Of a DNA stretch of 64,000 nucleotides, positions 43,171 through 53,229 are shown piece after piece (within the stretch, counting starts at the first letter, position 1; the number at the start of each line of letters is the position of its first letter). The stretch is from the NCBI RefSeq assembly GCF_026262505.1, contig NC_067204.1, positions 23,715,300-23,779,299 of the forward strand, given 5' to 3'. The notes under the pieces are model-generated. The model did no database searches and was not told where the DNA came from. It saw only the letters and a program-made list of their open reading frames with translations. The stretch comes from Trichomonas vaginalis G3. Taxonomy: Eukaryota; Parabasalia; Trichomonadida; Trichomonadidae. The translations under genes and the position numbers were made by a program.

Positions 43171-43880
43171 AATTTAAAGATGATTACATATTTCTTTGCT
43201 ATCCAGAAGATAGTCCCAATAATTTTGTATTGTTTTTCTGAGACTAGTAAGACATTTTAAATATAACCCAATGTTAAACAATGAGTACGTAGAGAATTAA
43301 TGGATTGCTGTAACGATAAGAAAACTAAATGCTACTTTTTTGTTCAAATTCATCCTTTATCAGTATCTGTTAGTACAACATCTGTACAAGTACTTCAGAT
43401 GATTAACTAAGTCTTAAATCAGTATCTGATTGACAAAGAAAAACTTCAAAGACTCTCTCAAGTAGTCTTTGAAGACTTTGTTCTTCATTTGGGATATAAC
43501 ATCTGTACAAGTACCTCAGATGACGAAAAAAGTCAACAATTCAGATCTCCCATAATATCAATATATCTTTTTACCTTAGAAAATTTGGATAAAAAACTAA
43601 AATGTCAAAAATATTGAGAGAATGTCAGAAAGTGGTAAGTTTCAGCCTTAAGGTTGCACTTACGCCCATCTGACTTTGATTCAAATTTTTGACAATTGGC
43701 GTGAAACGTTATTGAAAATTAACCTTAAACACCTGAATTGAAAGCCATGTCATAGGGGCGTAAGTAAAAAAAACTCTAACTCCTGAATATTATCTGTTCG
43801 TACTTCAAAGCCAGAGTGGAGACACTTCTAAATGTAAAAAAAAATAAAAATAAAAATAAATAAAATTTATATATAAATAT
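43171..43880. other. Intergenic region with MITE copy
   Basis: The region has two short near-repeats around ATCTGTACAAGTAC(T/C)TCAGATGA (near 43380 and 43503) and a MITE at 43648-43765. No gene is visible. It is the 3' flank of the gamma-adaptin gene. Confidence 0.5.
43648..43765 (-). mobile_element. MITE, copy 2 (one end cut short)
   Basis: It starts TTAAGGTTGCACTTACGCCC and ends GGGGCGTAAGT, lacking the outer bases of the second terminal repeat, which run into an A-run. It matches the reverse complement of 14363-14490 along its length with scattered substitutions. Confidence 0.8.
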
Positions 43881-46100
43881 TCACTGCTTATCGAGTGTAA
43901 AATCTCTTATTTGCTGACCAGCGCTGATGAAATTAGCTCTAACTTTAAGTCCGAATGGTTTTCCTTCAGCATCCATAACATAAACAACATCAGTCTTTGT
44001 CGACTGTTCCGCTTGATCGCCAGCTTTTCCTTGTGGCGCCTGCAGTCTCCATCCCATTGCTGCAGCGTATTGAACGTAGAAATTGCTGACAGACTTCCTG
44101 AAACAGAAAACAAGCTGCAAGGCGTGTTGTTTCGGATTCTGTGCGTTTGCGCAATGGTTGTATTTAACAAAGAAAGCATCGCAATCGTAAACAACTCCTG
44201 GAGGTAACTGATTTGTTACAACTGGCTTGTTTACGACATTTGTTACTACAGGAGCAGCAGCAATCAATGATAGAATGTCATTTGTATTGGCTGCTGGTGT
44301 CGTTGTTTGTGTCGTCTGTTTGTTGTCCATGACTAATCCAAGTAAATCTTCTTCATCGTCGTCTTTTTGGTTCGAATCGACTTTCACGAGTTTGTCGTCT
44401 TGTTGTGTGTCGTCTGTTGCCAAAACTGTCGTGGCAATGCCTTTCTCAAACATACGGACTAATTCGCCTGCGCGTTGCTGTACTTCGGTGTCGTTTGATG
44501 TCTGAAGTTTTGTCAAAAGTGGCAAAATTTCCTGAGAAGCACCGATTCTGGCGGCAATGCGGCTTAACGCGGAGAGAAGGTAGAGGCGGGTCTCGAGTTT
44601 GACGTTAGGAAGTTGGATTAGAACAGAAATATCTTGGATTGAAGCGGGGTTTGTTCCGTATTCTCCGACAATGAAGGCTGCGGCTTGGAGAAGAGGCTGT
44701 GTGGAGTTGGCGTCTTGGAGAGCGGCTGAGAGGCATTCAATGACATAGGATCTTTCGCTGGTGGTGCCAACAAATTCACAGAATGAAGATAATAAATCTG
44801 TTCCAACGTATCCACCTGATTCTTTGAGCAAATCAAGGGTAGTCGAGATAAACCATCTGTCATTGGCCTTGAATTTCATTGCTGCTTGATAAACTTTTGA
44901 GATGATATCAATTCTGAAATCTGGATCGGAAAGTTTGACGTATCCGAGGATTTCTGGGATAAGGGTTTCGGCATTGGTCTCATCTATCAAGGCGGAAATG
45001 ACGGATAAGGCTCTGCGACGAATTGAAGGATCATCGTTACCTAAACACTTGGCAACCTTGGATTTGTAACGCTGGAGAGCCATTGCATCTGTTTTGCCCT
45101 TCAATGGTCGGGAAAGAACACGATCAAAGGCACATAAGGCTGAATAAAGCGCATTAGGATCATTAAGAGCTAGTAAACGGCCAATTGAGTTGAATGCAAG
45201 GCCACAAGTAGATTGGGACTTCGAAACAGTGGCAACTGTCTCTGCCATTTCGTAAATAATCGAACGACCAACATTAGATGATAAATCTGACTTGTTTATG
45301 ATTGTTTGGAGGATGTTTTCGGTTTCTTCTGCCTTCTTGTGGAGTAATGTTAAAGCTCTGAGTGTTTTCATTTGCATAAATGGATCACAGAAGTTTTCTG
45401 TGGCGTATTCTGGTCTGAGCCTGCCTGTAATTAAGTTTTGAAGTATTTTTGTTAATGGACTAGCAAATTGAGCCCAAGCTCTTGAGAGTTTTGGATTAAT
45501 TGTAAGCATTTCAATAACAAGGTTAAGACCTGATATGACAATGCCATGTGATGAATTGTTAAGTAATGATTGGACTGAGTTCTTGAATGTTTCGCACAAT
45601 TCAGGATTTTTCCTGACAATACGAACGGCTGCCATGCCTGCTCTTTTAAGAACGAAAGCTGGGCTTCCTTGCATAAGTCGTTGAACCTCTGTAACAACTG
45701 ATGTGCATATTTCTGCTGAAGCATTATTAGCAATATAAGCTAAAGCAAGAGATTGGATGTATGGATTTCGGCTTTGTAAGTCCTTGAGAAGCGTTTGAGT
45801 AACGAGAACGTTCATATCATCTTCAGCATCAAGTAATTGAGCAGCTCCGATATATCCAATTCTCTTGTAGCTGAAAGCTTCATCTGACATTAAGTTGATG
45901 ACTTCGGTGTTACCCCACTGAACATTATGCCCGAGTAAATCGAGGAACATAAGCTTAGATACGATGACTGGTCTTTGACTTGCTTCGCAAACTTTAAGAC
46001 TTGCACGGATATGTGCTTGTTCTGTTGATGTGAGGTATTTTTCCTGCTCTATTGAGGAAGCCATTCTGAGTGAGCTGATGAAATCATTCAATGATTGCAT
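43881..46100 (-). CDS. AP-1 clathrin adaptor gamma subunit (gamma-adaptin)
   Basis: The 739-residue protein matches the adaptin N-terminal trunk: LNDFISSLRMASSIEQEKYL, KRIGYIGAAQLLDAEDD and LVTQTLLKDLQSRNPYIQ are typical gamma-subunit helices. An acidic hinge lies at about residues 560-620 (DDDEEDLLGLVMD is a possible clathrin box). The C-terminal ear domain starts at about residue 635 (YDCDAFFVKYN ... YAAAMGWRLQAP ... RDFTL). AP-1 sorts cargo between the trans-Golgi and endosomes. The length is near that of other gamma-adaptins. The start follows a TCA-type initiator about 15 bases upstream. No partner subunits are in the window. Confidence 0.88.
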   Translation of the reverse strand: MQSLNDFISSLRMASSIEQEKYLTSTEQAHIRASLKVCEASQRPVIVSKLMFLDLLGHNVQWGNTEVINLMSDEAFSYKRIGYIGAAQLLDAEDDMNVLVTQTLLKDLQSRNPYIQSLALAYIANNASAEICTSVVTEVQRLMQGSPAFVLKRAGMAAVRIVRKNPELCETFKNSVQSLLNNSSHGIVISGLNLVIEMLTINPKLSRAWAQFASPLTKILQNLITGRLRPEYATENFCDPFMQMKTLRALTLLHKKAEETENILQTIINKSDLSSNVGRSIIYEMAETVATVSKSQSTCGLAFNSIGRLLALNDPNALYSALCAFDRVLSRPLKGKTDAMALQRYKSKVAKCLGNDDPSIRRRALSVISALIDETNAETLIPEILGYVKLSDPDFRIDIISKVYQAAMKFKANDRWFISTTLDLLKESGGYVGTDLLSSFCEFVGTTSERSYVIECLSAALQDANSTQPLLQAAAFIVGEYGTNPASIQDISVLIQLPNVKLETRLYLLSALSRIAARIGASQEILPLLTKLQTSNDTEVQQRAGELVRMFEKGIATTVLATDDTQQDDKLVKVDSNQKDDDEEDLLGLVMDNKQTTQTTTPAANTNDILSLIAAAPVVTNVVNKPVVTNQLPPGVVYDCDAFFVKYNHCANAQNPKQHALQLVFCFRKSVSNFYVQYAAAMGWRLQAPQGKAGDQAEQSTKTDVVYVMDAEGKPFGLKVRANFISAGQQIRDFTLDKQ

Positions 46101-46885
46101 AAGCAGGAATTTGAAAAAAAAAATTCGATGAAATAATGAAGTTGTTATTTTCCTTAAAGATATATCTCTATTTTGTCATGTTAATCAATTTTGCCTTAAT
46201 ATATATCATATAAAAATCATTTCATAATGTTATTCGAATCCAAAACACAATATTTCATCAGTAATTTCTAATAGTAGCTGTCTAATAGCGAAAAAGATTC
46301 ATATTTATATAAATGATCCTGAATATATAGTATTAGAAAATTTCTCAATACGATGAACGATCATTTTGGTCACAAGCTATAAAATCAATATAACACCTAT
46401 TGTATATCATTGTTTATCAACTGATGTGTTAATCATTTTTACGGCTTTTAATATTGCAAAATAAAGAGGAATATCACCAAATGAATTTCTTAGAATGGGA
46501 GAAATTCTAACTATTTTGGATGTTGCCTTTTTAGATTTGAATTAAAAGAGTTCTTTATCTTTAACCTTTTCATGAACTGAAATGATTTCATATAAGGTAA
46601 ACTTGAAATCATATTCTTCGGGTCTGTCTCTCAATATTTTGATGGAAATGGATCGTTTACATGCAAAGAATATGATTTCAAAATCAAAGATATAGAATAT
46701 ATCACTGATATTTCCATTTCATTAGTGTTTTCAAGTTATTACTTGATCATTGTAATAACAACTAGTGAAATGTTTATTGATTATTGATAAACTTAAGTGT
46801 GAAAACTTAAAATAACAAATTAACAAACATAAATACAAATTTTATCATAACAAAACAAAAAAAAATACACATCATATATTGAAAA
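46101..46885. other. Intergenic region, no gene seen
   Basis: This AT-rich DNA lies between the gamma-adaptin start and the end of the coiled-coil gene. No frame, RNA gene or repeat is convincing. Confidence 0.5.
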
Positions 46886-48217
46886 TTATGAAGCATTATT
46901 ATCAACACCAAAAGATGCTATTTTGGCCTCATACATATCAGTCATCTTTTCATATGCGTTATGCATATTCATTAGTTGAGATTCTAATTGATTAATTCTT
47001 GAATTCTTTTCTGCAAGAGCTTGATCTATCTTTACCTGCATTGCATTTCCAACACTTCCTTTTGCAATTGATGTTTGAAGTTGTCTTTCTTTGCTATCAA
47101 GCATTTCATTCATCTTTTGTATCTTCTGTGCAAGGATATATCCTCTAAACTCTGCTTTCTGATGAACATCTTTGATCATTGCTTCAAATTGGTCATACAT
47201 CGCATTTCTTTCTTCTTCTAATTGTTCGAATCTTTTTGATAATACTTCATCTGCAATTAATTCATTTTCTTTTTCATCTTCTAGTTCTTCAACAACTTCT
47301 GTAACTTTTTTAAGTTCTGCTGAAAGTTTATCTGCATCTTGAGTTTTTAATTTTAATTCGTTATTTTCTTTTTGAAGTTTTTCAATTTCTAGAAGAAGAA
47401 CTGATTTCTTCTTTTCAGAATTATCGAATTCTTGTGTTTGTTGTGTATCTTGTGGTCTCAAACGGGCAATTTTTGATTTCAAGTCTTTTATTGTTTCCAA
47501 TTGTTCCTGAGTAGTTTTTTGATAGTAGTTCTGAAGTTGCTCCATCTCAGTGGCATGTTGCATCTCTGTTTCTTGAATTGCATTGTTCGCATTCTTTTTA
47601 GCTTCTGTAATTGCTTTCAATTTCTGTTCTTCTAAATCATATTTCATAGTATTATAGTTATTAGTGTATACTGCTTCAAGCTGATCTATAAATTTGCTGA
47701 ACTTTTTCTGTTTTGTTAAATCAGAATCAGTATCATGAATTTCTGATAAAAATGATTCCTTTTCGGCAGATAATACCTCTGATAATTCAGATTGGCTTGA
47801 AATTTTTTTCTTATTTTGATTCATTTCTGGATTATTAAAAGTATTTGACAAATATTCTATTTTCTTTAAGTATATCTGGATTTCTTTCTGCGACTTTGTT
47901 TTAAGTTCAGACAATTCTCGCTCTTTTAGTTGTTTATATCGTACTAATTTATCAATATCTTTCTGCAATTTTTTATATTCTTCGTAAATTTCGACATCAT
48001 TCTCTTCATTCTCAATGTCATCCAATTGTTTATCATTTTCTTTCACTGTATTTTGTGATATTTCTGAATTTTCCTCAGAGTTGATTTTACGAATTGATTT
48101 TGGTACGATTTTTATTGGAATTTTGCTTTTATTCGATCTTCTTGATGAATTTGATCGTTTTGAAATTGAAGAATCGCCTTCAAAAAAGCTTGATATAGTT
48201 GCCCGCGATTCATTCAT
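46886..48217 (-). CDS. Coiled-coil protein, unknown function
   Basis: The 443-residue protein has a serine/basic N-terminal stretch (SISKRSNSSRRSNKSK) followed by nearly continuous heptad-rich coiled coil from about residue 75 to the end. There is a gap near the middle (DLKSKIARLRPQDTQQTQEF). It could be a cytoskeletal, basal-body or Golgi tether protein, many of which look alike at this level; no specific family can be assigned. The ATG lies close to an AT-rich leader. Codon use and lack of introns match the neighbouring host genes. Confidence 0.75.
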   Translation of the reverse strand: MNESRATISSFFEGDSSISKRSNSSRRSNKSKIPIKIVPKSIRKINSEENSEISQNTVKENDKQLDDIENEENDVEIYEEYKKLQKDIDKLVRYKQLKERELSELKTKSQKEIQIYLKKIEYLSNTFNNPEMNQNKKKISSQSELSEVLSAEKESFLSEIHDTDSDLTKQKKFSKFIDQLEAVYTNNYNTMKYDLEEQKLKAITEAKKNANNAIQETEMQHATEMEQLQNYYQKTTQEQLETIKDLKSKIARLRPQDTQQTQEFDNSEKKKSVLLLEIEKLQKENNELKLKTQDADKLSAELKKVTEVVEELEDEKENELIADEVLSKRFEQLEEERNAMYDQFEAMIKDVHQKAEFRGYILAQKIQKMNEMLDSKERQLQTSIAKGSVGNAMQVKIDQALAEKNSRINQLESQLMNMHNAYEKMTDMYEAKIASFGVDNNAS

Positions 48218-48907
48218 AAATTTCTAAACGTTCATTTTTTTTTTCAAAAGATTCATTTTATTCAGTTGTATCAGCTAATAATTGAAACTTACAAACGATT
48301 CTACCGTAACCTAAATATGATGCCTTTTCTCAGGCTGAAAACGGCGAATGTACACTTTCAAACGTTTACTAAGTTTTAAAATTTGTAATTCAATGATTTC
48401 CAATAAATTCAGTTCAGCCTTAGGGAGATTCCTTTCGCATTTTAATGCGGATTACCATCAATTATACCATTCATGAATTTACAAAAATATTCATTGATTT
48501 AATTTGCCAATACTTAATTAAATTGACTTTGAGTCCAAGCTGAGTTACATTTAGGAATTAGACGGATATTTATATCCATATTTTGCCAATTTGCTGTTTC
48601 TCCAAACTGAATTTTAGAGTTGGAGAAGATTATTCTCTATACGAGATCCTTACTGAACAATAAATTTTTTCGACACCAATGAGAGACTTTGGTTGAGTGA
48701 AATTGGGGCTAGATACTAACCGTCTTAAGTTTTATATTAATCACTAGTAATTAAGGATGAAACTTATGCCCATCTAACTATAATTCAAGCATCATTGTAT
48801 CATTCTGGCTTAAACACATCTTTTGATTTATTTAATACAGAATATACTGCTCATTTGTACCTTTTGAGTTTAGAAAGTTTATATAAATTATTATTTTCTG
48901 CTGCAAT
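48218..48907. other. Intergenic region before the second virus-like element
   Basis: No gene is seen. The region contains a worn MITE end at 48751-48788 (TTAAGGATGAAACTTATGCC) and leads to an A-run. Confidence 0.5.
48751..48788 (-). mobile_element. MITE, copy 3 (only one worn end recognisable)
   Basis: TTAAGGATGAAACTTATGCC followed by CATCTAACTATAATTCAAG resembles the first ~38 bases of copy 2, with several substitutions. The remainder is not recognisable. Confidence 0.55.
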
Positions 48908-48959
48908 AAAAAAAAAAAAAAAAAAAAAAAGGAAGTGGGGCTTCCAGGCACTTCGTGCC
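48908..48959. repeat. A23 run followed by a GC-rich double hairpin
   Basis: Twenty-three A residues (48908-48930) are followed by GGAAGTGGGGCTTCC and GGCACTTCGTGCC, two adjacent stem-loops. On the minus strand this is hairpins followed by a long T-run. It marks the border between host-type DNA and the second virus-like element. Confidence 0.8.
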
Positions 48960-49075
48960 CTCTAGCCCTGAAGATGTTTAGTATAAATGAAGTTTTTATT
49001 CGGAAAATTGTTAGTCTTCTTGGTCGAAAACATTATATAATGTTTCACTTTTCACAAATTATATATGTTTTCATG

Positions 49076-49326
49076 TTTTGTCAAGACTTCTTCTTCGTAA
49101 ATGTTTTGTCAAGACTTCTTCGTAAATGTTTTGTCAAGACTTCTTCGTAAATGTTTTGTCAAGACTTCTTCGTAAATGTTTTGTCAAGACTTCTTCGTAA
49201 ATGTTTTGTCAAGACTTCTTCGTAAAGACTTTGTTAAGACTTCTTCGTAAAGACTTTGTTAAGACTTCTTCGTAAATGTTTTGTCAAGACTTCTTCGTAA
49301 ATGTTTTGTCAAGACTTCTTCGTAAT
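49076..49326 (+). repeat. 25-bp tandem repeat array, left
   Basis: About ten units of TTTTGTCAAGACTTCTTC + GTAAATG repeat with a period of 25 bases. Some units have AAAGACTTTGTTAAG instead of AAATGTTTTGTCAAG. The reverse-complement family occurs at 49620-49960. No spacers separate the units. Confidence 0.93.
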
Positions 49327-49339
49327 GAGTGTAAATGAC

Positions 49340-49610
49340 CAAAAATAATGTTTAGGTGAAGAGGTGAGATGTCACCTGTTTTCTCACCTCATTTCTCACC
49401 CGTTGAATTTTCATGAAATTTACACCAAAAATAATGTTTAGGTGAAGAGGTGAGATGTCACCTGTTTTCTCACCTCATTTCTCACCCGTTGAATTTTCAT
49501 GAAATTTACACCAAAAATAATGTTTAGGTGAAGAGGTGAGATGTCACCTGTTTTCTCACCTAATTTTTCACCCTCTTGAATTTTCATGAAATTTACACCA
49601 AAAATATACT
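49340..49610 (+). repeat. 86-bp tandem repeat carrying AGGTGA palindromes, 3 copies
   Basis: Palindromes start at 49354, 49440 and 49526 (period 86). Each is followed by CACCCGTTGAATTTTCATG and AAATTTACACCAAAAATA. An inverted copy lies at about 49785-49860. Confidence 0.92.
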
Positions 49611-49619
49611 ACTAGGGTC

Positions 49620-49965
49620 ATTTACGAAGAAATCTCAACAAAGTCTTTACGATGAAATCTTGACAAAGTCTTTACGAAGAAATCTCAACAAAGTCTTTAC
49701 GAAGAAATCTCAACAAAACATAGACAAGAAAGTTCATGAGAAATTAGATGAAGAAGTCTTAACAAAGTCTTTACGAAGAAATTCATGAAAATTCAAGAGG
49801 TGAGAAATGAGGTGAAAAAAGAGGTGAAATCTCACCTCTTCACCTAAAATATATTTTTGGGTCATTTACGAAGAAATCTCAACAAAGTCTTAACAAAGAA
49901 ATCTCAACAAAGTCTTTACGAAGAAGTCTTGACAAAGTCTTTACGAAGAAGTCACAATAAACATC
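49620..49965 (-). repeat. 25-bp repeat array, inverted orientation
   Basis: Units of ACGAAGAAATCTCAACAAAG + TCTTT are the reverse complement of the left array, in two blocks around the inverted AGGTGA palindrome. The whole stretch 49076-49965 is therefore an imperfect giant palindrome, as might be expected at a viral terminus. Confidence 0.88.
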
Positions 49966-49996
49966 TGTCAAAAACCGCTTTTTAACTTCACTTAAA

Positions 49997-50590
49997 ATGC
50001 CACGTAAGCTACGTAAGAATATACGTAAGAGGAAGAGAGCATTGAAACATCCAATAGTAAGACTGACACCACAACAACAGTTGCAACAACAAATGCTGAA
50101 TGACCCCACTATGTTGCAACAAATGTCAAGCAATCCTATGCTCTTAAACCGAGTTCTTGGTGCACAGAGTGGAGGTTTAAGAGCGGCACTTTTAGCGAAA
50201 ATGGCAGGCTATGGTGGAGCTGCAGACGGAACAGCATATAACCCTCAAAGTCAAATGAATTTGAGTTCACTCAAAAATCAAATAGCAGATGTCAAAAAGT
50301 CAAACATAGACATACAGAAACAAATAGGTGAAAACGAAAAGAAACTAGAATATGACAGACACACAAAGAAACTCAATGAGTTAAACGTAGAGAAAAAGAA
50401 GAAAGAAGAACAACTGAAAGAACTAAGTACAGAGGAATATGCGAAAAAAGTGTCAGAAAAAGCAGCAGAAGTAGCAAAAATGGAACAAGATGTCATAAAT
50501 TTGAAAAACCATACTACTCAATATAAAGTACTGAAAGATGAAGAGATAAAACAAAAAGCCCTGAAGACATATATGGATAGCGATGAGTAA
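49997..50590 (+). CDS. Basic N-terminal, coiled-coil protein of the second element
   Basis: The 197-residue frame starts MPRKLRKNIRKRKRALKHP, an arginine/lysine-rich leader like those of core or DNA-binding virion proteins. A Gln/Met-rich stretch and a long charged coiled coil follow. Its end overlaps the next gene by eight bases. No family is recognised. It is the first gene after the terminal repeat arrays. Confidence 0.55.
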   Translation: MPRKLRKNIRKRKRALKHPIVRLTPQQQLQQQMLNDPTMLQQMSSNPMLLNRVLGAQSGGLRAALLAKMAGYGGAADGTAYNPQSQMNLSSLKNQIADVKKSNIDIQKQIGENEKKLEYDRHTKKLNELNVEKKKKEEQLKELSTEEYAKKVSEKAAEVAKMEQDVINLKNHTTQYKVLKDEEIKQKALKTYMDSDE

Positions 50591-53214
50591 AAAAGAAGTT
50601 GAAGCAAATGTAAAGGCAGAAAAACTTTTACAGTTGCAAAACCAAACCGTACAGTATGAAAACTTAGCACAAGAAAGTAAAAATAACGACGCAGCCATGC
50701 AAAAGGCAATGAAAAGCGCAGAATATATAAAAGCTAACAATGACTGGTTAGATGCCCAAGCCAACGCCAAAGCAGCCCAGCTTATAGGGTCAATAAGGAC
50801 AAAAATACAAGCGGATGAAGATAGTTCAAATGAAGCTTTAACAAATGCTGACTTTAAGAACGCTTTCGAAGCTCTTCATAGTAAGGTGAAACAAGTGAAC
50901 GACTTCTCATCTGGAAAGAAACTGAAGTCTGAAGGTTTCGACAAAGAGTTAAAAGAAGTAGCACAAAATATGACGAAAATAACAGATGCAGCAACGAGAC
51001 AGGCAGTTCAAAGTGCCTATGACGCCGTTAGAGCAACTGTTGTGGAAAGTCAAGAAAAAGAGTTACAACAGACCAAAACAGACCTAGTAAATGCTTTCTT
51101 AAGAACGAAAAGTCAGGTAGGACATTATGCTGCAGATGGAACATATGTGCCAGCTGGTGGAACTTATATACCACCAAACCCTCCAAGAGAAGCACCTGCA
51201 CCAGGACTACCTAAAACATTTACATCGTCACATGGACACAGACACAGGCATGCACCAAAACCAACACAACAACCAACACAACAACCAACACAACAACCAG
51301 CACAACAACCAGCACAACAACCAACAGTTCAAAATCCAGCACAACCACCTCCACAACCAGCACAGCAACCACAAACAGAGCAAGGACATAAAAGAAGTAG
51401 AGAACAAGGAAACCAAGATTTCTTAAAAATGCTTAAAGAAGAGTGTGGTTTCCCAGATACTCTTGACTTTAGTGACAGATATAAAGAAGCTATTGGAAAG
51501 TTCAAGGATGGAAATACTGACCCGAACCTATTTAGCTTTATGGCTCAGCACCAAAACGGATATAATCTCAAACCTGGAAAATACAAGCTCGCTAAGGGAT
51601 ATGATTTAATAGCATATCATCCAAATGACATGGATGAATTTACTCCGAGATATTTGATGTCAGAGCTAAATGACAATTCAACTTTCGTCATGAAACGCGT
51701 AAAAAATAGAGACGGAACGAAAGAACAAAAGCTTATGAATGCGGATGACGTAGATAGGGAAATTGTTGAAAACGGTCTCGGAATATATGAAATGCCAGCA
51801 GATGAGGTACAAGAAACTCCACAGGAAGAAGTTCAGATACAACCAGACATGGAAGAAATAGTTCAGCAACAACAGCTAGAAGAGCCTGAAGGAAACGAAC
51901 AAGTCACTCCTTTGGAAACTAACTTCACAGAACTAGATGAAGATTTGGAACAGCCGAAAAATCTTGACCCTCAACAAGAGTATGCGGAGAATATGGAATA
52001 TTTCCAAGAGTCTAAAAAAAATTCGGCTGACATAGTAGAAGAATATCGAAAAATGTTTGCCGACATACAAAAGACTCCAGCACCAGATGAAAATATTCAG
52101 CATAGAATGGAAGTACTGAAAGAAAATGTACACAAATACAACAACCCTTTTTACTTACGAGCATTTAACGTTCAATCTTCGGATGAACTCGGTGAAAATA
52201 AAAGGTTAAATTTCAAGAAAACATATAGAAATGAAACATTGTTTAAAGTTCATTCAGAACCTAACCAAGATGGAAACAAACCTACTTTTGTTTCTGCAGA
52301 CGATGGAACTACAATGAGATGGGGTCATAAAGCTAATCCAGATAGGTGGTTCATAAACTTACAACCACAATTCCAAGAAGTTGTAGACGCAATGGAAGTC
52401 AATGGTGAACGAGATATAGCTGGTATTTTAAGCGCGGCTTTAATGCCATTGAAAGATATGAAAGATGCAGATATTTTGGACCAGTATGAAATGAACATGG
52501 CTGATGGAAATATAACACCTGACGTTCTAGAACATTTATCTCAAAGAACTACACAGAACCATAGAGATGGTATATTTGGTGAAGAGTTTAGAAAGAAAGT
52601 TAGGGAGGGAGAAGGAAGAGAACCTATTGTACATGACCTTGCAAACGAAAGTTTACAAAATGTCATAAAAAACTTACTTTGCAGGCGATGAATCGAGAAG
52701 GGATGAATATTTAAGAAAACTCAAATGGACAGTACCAAATGAAATGTTAGTATTGAAAAACATGTTCCTTGACAAAATAAAACCAACTACAGAAATAAAC
52801 GACGCAAGACTGAAAGATTGGGTAAAAGCTTTCCCATTCACAAAAGATATAGTTGGTAACATGGAAAGAAAACCAGAATGGCTACAAAAACATATATTTG
52901 GAAACGAGCTTATTCCATATGGACAAGCTCTGTTTGAAGAGCTTGAACCAGAAACTCAGGAAAGAGTCATGCAAACAATACGCGAAGACTCAAATACAGA
53001 CTATGACAAACTCTTTCTAGGATATAGGTTACCTGAGATGGGCGACCAGAGCCAAAAGGCAAAAAGAACATGGGAAATTTGCAACATACTAGATGAACAT
53101 AATGCAAAGATGCAACAACTTCAAGCAGAGGGCAATGAAGGAAAAAGAAGAGTTAAAAACTCAGTCAGGAAGAAAGTAAAGCTTGGTCCACGTGGGTTCT
53201 ATTATGACATATAA
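50583..53214 (+). pseudogene. Long structural-type protein with PTQQ repeats, broken
   Basis: The main frame is about 700 residues long. It has a helical first third and a low-complexity linker of repeated (P)TQQ/PAQQ units (near residues 225-270). Globular segments follow (YKEAIGKFKDGNTDPNLF; NPFYLRAFNVQSSDEL), and a C-terminal part ends in a basic GPRGFYYDI. It sits directly upstream of the capsid region, so a virion or scaffolding role is likely. It has at least one break and is treated as a fossil. The family is unknown to me. Confidence 0.5.
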
Positions 53215-53229
53215 ATCCAACTATTCTAT

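Noticed and set aside
43881-46100. Functional link between AP-1 gamma here and the spatacsin-like gene at 7.7-13.9 kb
   Set aside because: Spatacsin works with AP-5, not AP-1, and the genes are 30 kb apart; the co-occurrence is probably chance.
49076-49965. Possible CRISPR array (regular 25-bp direct repeats)
   Set aside because: Units are contiguous without unique spacers, the host is eukaryotic, and no cas genes are present.
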